A stretch of DNA of 64,000 bases from assembly GCA_964353185.1 (NCBI GenBank), contig CAYGUV010000008.1:37590-101589 (forward strand), written 5' to 3'. Positions 56,201-61,397 of the stretch are shown in pieces. The first letter of the stretch is position 1. Each line of letters begins with the position of its first letter. Source of the DNA: GCA-2708415 sp964353185. GTDB taxonomy: Bacteria > Pseudomonadota > Alphaproteobacteria > Micavibrionales > Micavibrionaceae. Made by a program: the position numbers and the translations under genes. Below the pieces are notes generated by a model. The model was not told the origin of the DNA and made no database searches. It saw only the letters and a list, made by a program, of their open reading frames with translations.

Positions 56201-57526
56201 CTTGTTGGGTTGAACGGCGATGACGGTATTGATGTTGATGGTTCACGTCATGTTGATATTTTCTTCAACAAAACCTTCTTGAACCGCGAAAATGGTATTG
56301 ATGTTGATGCAAACCACTATGGTAAGCACAAAGGACCAAACCGAATTAATATCGTTGGTAATAAGGCAGTATATAATGGTGATAACGGTATCTTCGTGAG
56401 AGGCGATCGTGATGTAAACGGTATCGAATTACTTGTTTCGAAAAACACCGCATCTGACAATGGTGATAACGGTATTAAGATCTTGTCTCAAGGTGAGTTT
56501 TTCTCTGAAGGGCCTTACAAAGAGAGACTAAGCGTTAGCTTGGTGAGTGAGAGCTATTCTCCTTCTGGTGAATTTAACTCTAGAATTATCGGAAATACTA
56601 TCGAGAATAATGGAGACGATATTGCTGGTAATGCTTCTGTAAACAATGATGATAACGGCCTATACATGGCTGGTGGCTATCATGATAATATTGAAGTGTC
56701 TGGAAACACCTTCACTGATAACGAAATCGGAGCGTTATTTGAAAGCGGAACGATTGATTTAACCGGTGAGCGTAACTTCTTTAATGGCGGAGAAATTGGC
56801 ATGAAGTTCTCTCCTGCTGTGATTGGAGAGGTTTTCCCTGAGGTTGATACAATCCAAGAAACAGCTTTTGCTTCAGCTAGACTGATTAGCGGAGACCCTG
56901 TTTATGCGCCAATGGAATTGGTAGACAACACAATTGGTGCGCAGACATTTGATGGTCAAAGCGAGCTATATGTTGAGTTGGATAACGGAGCATTCTTTGC
57001 CCCAGGAACACCAACGCTATTAAATGCATTGGATAGCACATATTTGAATACGCCATTTGGCAATGTGACCCCATCAGTAGATTTCCCAGCAGGGTTTACT
57101 TTAGAGCAGTTAGCTTTCTTTGAAAGCATGTTTGAGCATTTCAATGATAATGGAAATACAGGATTGTTCTTCTTCCCATTATTGCCAGAAATTGATCAGG
57201 AAGATATATTCCAGTTCTTTGGTCCTAATGCTGACGCTCTTGGTGGATTACAGGTTACAATCTTGGGTCTTCCTACAATTCCAGGTGGCGCACCTATATC
57301 GTTAAATAATATCGCTCCTGCCGCAGGTGGCAATATTGATCCAAGCTCTCCAGAGGCTTTAAATGCGATTGCAACAGCCGCTGGTGGTGACGAGAATGGT
57401 GGATCGAATGCGTCATGCTTTAGCGGATCTGCTCTAGGCGCTATTCAATCAGGACAAGCTATGAACTTTAGCTACGGCAGTAGTGCTGAAGATCTATTGA
57501 ATAGTGAAGCAGGCTGTTCTATCTAA
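50225..57526 (+). CDS. Giant TpsA exoprotein (filamentous haemagglutinin-type, beta-helical)
   Basis: A 2433-residue secreted protein. An extended signal peptide ends near HA-ADDW (about residue 42), followed by the TPS secretion domain (about 45-300) with IFDRDGVIFGENSQVDVSA. Nearly all the rest is right-handed parallel beta-helix repeats rich in N, D and G with recurring DGI and NGI. Residues about 1880-2035 contain six consecutive 23-residue repeats. The C-terminal 350 residues differ: proline- and phenylalanine-rich, then two cysteines at the end (NASCFSG and AGCSI). No toxin or adhesin domain was recognised; adhesion or biofilm is a family-based guess. Confidence 0.92.
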   Translation: MSKQSNQINVPSLMNRAGKKLLATTAMTALGLFGLSNGAHAADDWTDHTLKAGSSGSISIDTSIANETNITQIGSRVKVQGDADIKAGWTVNVAQESKSAQYIIYDVEDGKSIIDGNLNANGEIFIFDRDGVIFGENSQVDVSAIIASSGTLMSTDAQLDAGKVIIDLPDDAGPVKSFGTITVGNPGEVGGLAGFVAPNVVNNGIINATMSSVTMAAGETVTLDLYGDGLVEIAVDGELEDGLIKNTGTINANGGKVVLSAAIAKDAVENVINTTGMINASSATVKGGKIILDGGSRGQVRVNGDVRANGNNGQDAGSIEIAGENVVITDDGDVRARSVFGGTANAGEITLAADSNLTIKGEVSAYGIDDTGHVYIRRTEIGSIGVGTGDGDFLVSQDEVNNITAGALTIGGDNTTIVNVEDIDMTAFKDTYLHALASSSVNFFGFNSFDNLTAVASDITLNSGSTVDALASIYFDAPIVNLDGNLEAPSISGTATTVNVNNDGNPIVGNEEIQDGVDVAGADATVNVGEGTYAQSTLINKAVNVVGAGSNKTFITPGPSANGFTIDGIINGNVRIRNMDITGASTGIRVNDTADVNSVLIGGMRIADSVLNGVGVYGDSVGKTFIRNSNFIGNGTQTGNGRGHGDILFYLYDGDIELDNVDIQGDTAFTTYTSTSGSFDAATADYGIQIIGSNENESSSLPLRQSGSIDFDNVTVSGNYRAAQIGIQEYDGVGPVSFNDVTLGGQTNTGTDSAGWASLYLSNLGEGDINLGNTTFNGGPSDYNYIWNITGGDVDATAATFTDSADNFEIEDRVIHKMDFAPLGLVTWFADNVFVTENTAGIQHGIDISEAGDTVNIDDSTYQENLLIDKSIKLSGNGTTMEYDVDEDGPGRGGNGNIITVTVADVNIDPITFDGLGVADYGVNADGAGAAGLVVDGNTFKNFNEAGVFVAHSGSSIGSIINNTFEGSSTRGVETGTLDGDYELNITDNTIGSDGDEVLNGLIFGQVRDATIKIKGGSIDSAGPGNVNGDGIHFKNGTYDGARVEIENVAVKADDDEAIDVQGAVRAGSTFIIKDGAYIGGNNGVEFDAIAGSVNINGTSGSPVVITGQGADKRGINMLGELSGTMYIGNADIVGGDDGIGSNEDQNNTVNGGNLFIANSKITGVNGDGIELGKVSNGSTTNFGGNEISGGDNGIHYTAGVDASTVNIASNDISGGQNGLIINGDLSASSLTTFGNTYKGTATGSGFVINDNVISSNITSTNDSIEGALNGFRIGSEFSSSALEVTNAEIIGNNGDGFIIGSDVTSSAISLLKTSIIGSDNGIQIAGNLSSSALAILDNDKIEGTTNRGVNIEGNITESAIAISENSEINGGTDGVRFGGFVYGGSEINIHDNIISANKNSSNTGDGIHFAKDIYTADINIGDGNGSSFYSSPSNYIRGKDGIHFAGDLNSGSNLNIDGNRIGYGKTSSGYAFADRVSDDGIQILGDVQGDANVQITDNYINSNDDGISIGDVEDDARVIIGGVNDGNTINADGNGDGVQFFGDVEDHSTVTITHNEIQADKNAVLFSGDTSNHSHKGNPEEILIAYNSLDGDENGVLFEGRASNSLHDIVIRDNLKIRGGNGNGISHEGGIDDAELSIQNNDDVSGSDNGINVKGFLFNDAKVEVSGNTDVTAKYGDGIHIEDTGYTNGSDVSVTNNHVHFTGDDGIQVIGVDGVDVKNNTIHDTGERTDNGDAISVVNSDKADVIENEISGAGRDGINVYNSDEADINYNYINAKGGNYYLGQGNAGANRDGIHVEKSDFVDIIANNITSDLGYGRYAVNQLGAGRHGIFVDGGQHADIKYNDVLGDSFLFWNVNSVGKDGIHVEENRGVDIKFNAVERAGNDGIYAYRSAYADVIGNDVSRSGGDGIDVESSFAADIKFNDVTKSEENGIEVQNSDYADIFFNEVTLSGENGIYVNPSDFVEIGFNKVFLSADDGIDVNGGHFIKIYGNLVGLNGDDGIDVDGSRHVDIFFNKTFLNRENGIDVDANHYGKHKGPNRINIVGNKAVYNGDNGIFVRGDRDVNGIELLVSKNTASDNGDNGIKILSQGEFFSEGPYKERLSVSLVSESYSPSGEFNSRIIGNTIENNGDDIAGNASVNNDDNGLYMAGGYHDNIEVSGNTFTDNEIGALFESGTIDLTGERNFFNGGEIGMKFSPAVIGEVFPEVDTIQETAFASARLISGDPVYAPMELVDNTIGAQTFDGQSELYVELDNGAFFAPGTPTLLNALDSTYLNTPFGNVTPSVDFPAGFTLEQLAFFESMFEHFNDNGNTGLFFFPLLPEIDQEDIFQFFGPNADALGGLQVTILGLPTIPGGAPISLNNIAPAAGGNIDPSSPEALNAIATAAGGDENGGSNASCFSGSALGAIQSGQAMNFSYGSSAEDLLNSEAGCSI
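55867..56330 (+). repeat. Tandem 69-bp coding repeats within tpsA
   Basis: Consecutive 23-codon units, each beginning with (G/E/D)(D/N)GI and containing a conserved hydrophobic-F/G-N pattern such as DIKFNDV, DIFFNEV and EIGFNKV. Five units in a row are exactly 23 residues. The DNA is diverged, so recombination between units is not ongoing at high rate. One unit corresponds to one turn of a beta-helix. Confidence 0.8.
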
Positions 57527-57555
57527 TGAGATATTAAAATTATATAATTACAAAA

Positions 57556-57581
57556 AGCCGTCCTTACCGACGGCTTTTTTT
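57556..57581 (+). terminator. Rho-independent terminator after tpsA
   Basis: AGCCGTC (57556-57562) pairs with GACGGCT (57569-57575) around six bases and is followed by seven T. It ends the tpsA transcript 30 bases after the stop. Confidence 0.92.
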
Positions 57582-57882
57582 ATGATATACGGGACGGAGG
57601 TGAATTTGAGCAATAGTAGTTTTCTTGCATGTCTTTGAGGCTATATAGAAACTATCCAATACCCGCGATTGGCCGCTCTTGGCCGAGAGTGGTCACATCC
57701 GACCCAAAGCGAACACTAACATCTCTAACTTAAGCACACTAAAAATTAACTCTTAAGTACTTTAGCCCCTAAATATAAAAATTTAAAACGGTTTAAGTGA
57801 CTGAAATAAAATCATAATTTCATAGTCACTTGCTTTTCTATAGCCACTTACAGTATTTATTATGTATATAGAAAGATGTGAC
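57582..57882. other. Intergenic region with a palindromic fragment
   Basis: No gene. It contains GGCCGCTCTTGGCCGAGAGTG-like bases around 57671-57692 that form a hairpin (CCGCTCT with AGAGTGG), next to GACCCAAAGCG. This resembles dispersed intergenic repeats with TGGCCG and GTCCGC words seen in many proteobacteria. A related word, AATGTCCGCTATTG, lies at 59407-59420, on the other side of the metallopeptidase gene. The rest is AT-rich and probably holds the promoter of the next gene. Confidence 0.4.
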
Positions 57883-59307
57883 ATGAGTAAACTAAGAAAT
57901 GCTTTTGTAGGTTTTTGCGGGCTAGTTAATTTAACAGGCTGCAGGCCTGATGATGGTAATCATTTTACTGTTGAGGAATTAACAAAACCCGAAATGCTTC
58001 AAGCCGAGGATATTCGAGTAAGGTGGATCGCAACAATCCTGAATACGATGCAGGGTGAAACAGGAACGAACCTGAAAACAGCCAGCAATGAACACGGCAT
58101 TGAAATTGGCTTCGCAGATAATCTTGATCATGCTCTTGGTGTGTATGATCCTAATCAAGAGCGCGTGACATTAGAAATACCTTATGGGCTTTCAGAAGAA
58201 ACATTTAATGAACTCATATTAACAGGCCGAAAAGTTATGTACCATGAGCTTGATCATGCCGTCAGAGATCAGTCGGGACACAATATCACAGAACTTTCTT
58301 TTGAGTATCAAATCGATGGATCCGCAACAACGCATGAAGCCATTGCCGATATGACGGCATTTATTGGTATGTCAGAAGATGCAAAAATAGGTGCCGCACC
58401 CCCTTTAATAGAGCAATTTGGCGTGCCAGAAAGTGGGCATGCCATTTATTACGCCCCAATTCCCGCGCCTATGGCCGATGTTATTCTTTCTGGCCTTGGC
58501 GAAGGGGAATACTTACATGAGATGCCAGACCTAATAGATGATACTTTTGCCGCTTTTTTTAATTCAGGACGCTCAGAAGAATATACACTTCGTTATGGCA
58601 GCGTCATCCCAGAGAGCTTCTTGGGTAATTATCGCTCATCAACATCTTTAAGCACTGTATTTACAGACTATAAAGGTGGTCGCGCCATGAGCTTTGATAA
58701 CTTAGATCACATGACAGAAGGACTATTTCCAGAAAGCGATAATCTAGCACCAGGGTTAGAAAACTCCTTTGCTGCGGGTGAGTTTACAAGTGAAGCAGAG
58801 CGCTTAAATGTCTATGATTTAATCAGGAAAAAACGTGAGCTTGATCGTCCCGATGGCGGTCCTGCTAATCACCTTACAAGGCAACGTTCCTATGATAGAG
58901 GCCAAAACTTTTTTGCTGAAGCAAGCGTCAGTAGAATTGTAGAACAATTTGAAGTATTACCCCATAATGCACAAATCTACCTTGAGTTTATGAGAAGTTG
59001 CCGTGATAAAGATTATATGCCTGACACAAATCGAGATATTGTTAACGCTCATATAGACGTTTTAGAAAAGTATATTCCCACGCTTAACCAAGGGGTCTCA
59101 AACATCACAGGAACATTATCGGGAACTGCGGAAATAGGTGTTCAACTGAGAACACAACTAGAAACCTACTTTATAGAAATGCACTCACTGTTAGAGAGAT
59201 CAAAACAACATCGCACTCAGCTTTACAATATGTATGGAAGAGATCACCGCTCTGACAATTTAATAGCCTGCGCGCAAGCATTAAGACCACCAGCAAGCAA
59301 CCCTTGA
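57883..59307 (+). CDS. Putative thermolysin-like (gluzincin) metallopeptidase lipoprotein
   Basis: The ATG at 57883 gives 474 residues with a short signal and lipobox (NLTGC, cysteine 20). The zinc-site sequence YHELDHAVRDQSG (H121, E122, H125) and HEAIADMTAFIG (E152, D156) closely parallel HELTHAVTD and NEAISDIFG of M4 peptidases, with 27 residues between the second histidine and the glutamate. SGHAIYYA further on may hold the second catalytic histidine. The C-terminal half is helical and unrecognised. It is a single gene with no partner; the class assignment rests on these motifs only. Confidence 0.75.
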   Translation: MSKLRNAFVGFCGLVNLTGCRPDDGNHFTVEELTKPEMLQAEDIRVRWIATILNTMQGETGTNLKTASNEHGIEIGFADNLDHALGVYDPNQERVTLEIPYGLSEETFNELILTGRKVMYHELDHAVRDQSGHNITELSFEYQIDGSATTHEAIADMTAFIGMSEDAKIGAAPPLIEQFGVPESGHAIYYAPIPAPMADVILSGLGEGEYLHEMPDLIDDTFAAFFNSGRSEEYTLRYGSVIPESFLGNYRSSTSLSTVFTDYKGGRAMSFDNLDHMTEGLFPESDNLAPGLENSFAAGEFTSEAERLNVYDLIRKKRELDRPDGGPANHLTRQRSYDRGQNFFAEASVSRIVEQFEVLPHNAQIYLEFMRSCRDKDYMPDTNRDIVNAHIDVLEKYIPTLNQGVSNITGTLSGTAEIGVQLRTQLETYFIEMHSLLERSKQHRTQLYNMYGRDHRSDNLIACAQALRPPASNP

Positions 59308-59495
59308 TTACTTATATATAATAGCCTGTCAAAGAGACCAAGAAGAGTAAATTAAAAAGTTTAATCGGATGTTTTAAATCTATTTTTGAATAATTACGCT
59401 AGCGTGAATGTCCGCTATTGAACCGGTTAATCAAAATAGGGGGACTGTATAGTCGCAAAGGGAATTAATTGTTTATATCAATAAGATAAGATCAG

Positions 59496-59570
59496 TGGCT
59501 CCTCGAGCAGGATTCGAACCTGCGGCCAATTGATTAACAGTCAACTGCTCTACCGCTGAGCTATCGAGGA
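59496..59570 (-). tRNA. tRNA-Asn (GTT)
   Basis: The minus strand folds as a full cloverleaf: acceptor TCCTCGA with TCGAGGA, D-arm AGCTCAGCGGTAGAGC, anticodon loop CTGTTAA with anticodon GTT, and T-loop GGTTCGAATCC. The discriminator G and an encoded CCA follow. Confidence 0.96.
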
Positions 59571-59749
59571 ACACTGCAAAGATTTATGAAGGAATCAGGC
59601 CAAACTGTCAACGCCTCAATTAGAAAAATTGCATAATTATCTTAATATTTATTCTTTTCCAAAAGATAATTTATGGCACAGTTTGAATCTAATATATCAA
59701 TGGCTAAATAAACAAACGAACTTAATAGAATTGAATAAAATGGAGCTTT

Positions 59750-59823
59750 TGGAGGCACGGAGCGGAATCGAACCGCTGTACGGGGAGTTGCAGTCCCCTG
59801 CATGACCACTCTGCCACCGCGCC
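59750..59823 (-). tRNA. tRNA-Cys (GCA)
   Basis: The minus strand gives acceptor GGCGCGG with CCGTGCC (one G-U pair), anticodon stem GGGGA with TCCCC around CTGCAAC (anticodon GCA), and T-loop GGTTCGATTCC. Discriminator T and an encoded CCA follow. It lies 179 bases from tRNA-Asn on the same strand. Confidence 0.96.
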
Positions 59824-59992
59824 TTAGACTTATTATACAATTTGTATAAACAACAACCGATTTTATATATCGTTGACCACCATAGAGCAATTATAATCTG
59901 ATAAATTCTGACTTTTTCTTTTATCTCTTTCTTTCGCCTTAGGGTTTTGATACAAAATGACAACGACAATAACAACTTCTTAAAGGGCCATA

Positions 59993-60652
59993 ATGGATTA
60001 TAAAGCCGCAAGACAAGCCATGGTTGATAGCCAAATTCATCCAATGGGCGTGTCATCTGATGCTATATTGGATGCATTTTTAAATATTCCCCGTGAAGCA
60101 TTCGTTCCCGAATCGTTAAAAGATATTTGCTATTGCGATGAAGATATAAAAGTGGGAGCAGGGCGCTACCTTATGGAGCCTTCTGTTTTTGGGCGTTTAT
60201 TGCAAGAAGGTAAAATTGATAAAAATGATGCTGTTCTGACTATTGGGTCGGGAATTGGGTATAATGCAGCAGTTTTGTCCCATTTGTGCAGTACTGTTGT
60301 TGCCTTAGAAGAAAATGATGATTTTGTTTCAGCCGCGCAAGCAAGCTGGGATAAGCTTGGTTTAACCAATATTGCGGCTATTTCAGGGAAGCTTGAGAAT
60401 GGAGCCCCCAAATATGCCCCATATGATATTATTATATTTAATGGAGCAATAACCGCGCTTCCAATAAAAATTGGCGATCAAATAAAAGAAGGCGGCCGTA
60501 TTCTTGCAATTATCCGTGATGGTACATTGGGTTTGGCTCAGGCGACTTTGTTTGAGAAGACGCAAAATAATTTACTTTCCAAGCGTGTTCTTTTTGAAGC
60601 TGGCACACCATACTTACAGGGTTTTGCCCCCACAAAAGAATTCGTATTTTAA
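59993..60652 (+). CDS. pcm: Protein-L-isoaspartate O-methyltransferase-family protein
   Basis: A 219-residue Rossmann methyltransferase. The N-terminus MDYKAARQAMVDSQIHP and FLNIPREAFVPE are typical of the alphaproteobacterial family. SAM-binding motif I reads VLTIGSGIGYNAAVL and motif II VVALEE. The conserved substrate-site region is less clear than in E. coli Pcm, so true isoaspartyl repair is probable but not proven. In many alphaproteobacteria this gene precedes tolC, popZ and valS; tolC is absent here. Confidence 0.87.
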   Translation: MDYKAARQAMVDSQIHPMGVSSDAILDAFLNIPREAFVPESLKDICYCDEDIKVGAGRYLMEPSVFGRLLQEGKIDKNDAVLTIGSGIGYNAAVLSHLCSTVVALEENDDFVSAAQASWDKLGLTNIAAISGKLENGAPKYAPYDIIIFNGAITALPIKIGDQIKEGGRILAIIRDGTLGLAQATLFEKTQNNLLSKRVLFEAGTPYLQGFAPTKEFVF

Positions 60653-60834
60653 CAACCAAGCTTCTTATGTGGACAGTTTCTGGGATAATTTAGGTATAAA
60701 TTGAGGGTATCTGATGTTTTTTTCTTACTGACCTTTGACTCTAAGGCGTTGATAAGACAAAATTTACCTTAATTACATGATTCTTTTTATATTTAAGAAG
60801 AGTTTTCGCTTTTTCTACAGGGATTACATCAACC

Positions 60835-61335
60835 ATGTCCGATAATTCATCCGAACAGGAACCATCGATTGAAGAGATTCTCGCGTCAATTCGTCAAATT
60901 ATTTCTGACGATGACGAAGAAAATGATGATGGGGCAGTTCTTGAAAACCCCGTTCGTGAAAAACCAGATGATGTCTTGGCGTTAACAGAGGATGATTTAG
61001 TGGAATCTGAACCAGAAGAGGAAGAGGTCGAAATTGCTATGGAAGAACCTGTTGTAAAACAACCTATCCGCGAGAAATCTTCTGCGAAGCCTGTCCCATC
61101 AGAAATATTATCATCTGGAACACAAGCCGCAGCCATGAGCAGCTTAAGCAAATTAAAATCTAAAATGCCTATTAATAGCTCCCGCTCTTATGATGGTATT
61201 ACCTTGGAAGATATTGTCCGTGAAATGCTACACCCCATGCTTCGTGAGTGGATGGATGACAACTTATCACCAATGGTAGAGCGCACCGTACAAAAAGAGC
61301 TTGAAAAGCTTGCCAGACGTGCACTTGACGATTAA
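60835..61335 (+). CDS. popZ: Polar organizing protein PopZ (DUF2497)
   Basis: A 166-residue protein with the family's N-terminal helix EQEPSIEEILASIRQIISDD, an acidic, proline-containing disordered middle (residues about 25-105, many E, D and V) and the C-terminal oligomerisation helices (LEDIVREMLHPMLREWMDDN, then VQKELEKLARRA). PopZ forms polar condensates that anchor the chromosome origin and recruit cell-cycle proteins in alphaproteobacteria such as Caulobacter. It lies directly before valS, as usual. Confidence 0.94.
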   Translation: MSDNSSEQEPSIEEILASIRQIISDDDEENDDGAVLENPVREKPDDVLALTEDDLVESEPEEEEVEIAMEEPVVKQPIREKSSAKPVPSEILSSGTQAAAMSSLSKLKSKMPINSSRSYDGITLEDIVREMLHPMLREWMDDNLSPMVERTVQKELEKLARRALDD

Positions 61336-61397
61336 TTCGCGCATGCTATAAACCTATATGGGTTTTAAAATTCAAAATATTATAAATAAGGATTATT

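Noticed and set aside
53500..56500. CRISPR array suggested by regular repeats
   Set aside because: The periodicity (69 bp in part) is coding, with one long open frame and diverged units; there are no identical repeats with unique spacers and no cas genes.
59697..60056. Open frame of 119 codons antisense over tRNA-Cys and the start of pcm
   Set aside because: It runs through a tRNA gene and overlaps a well-supported gene start, so it is very unlikely to be expressed.
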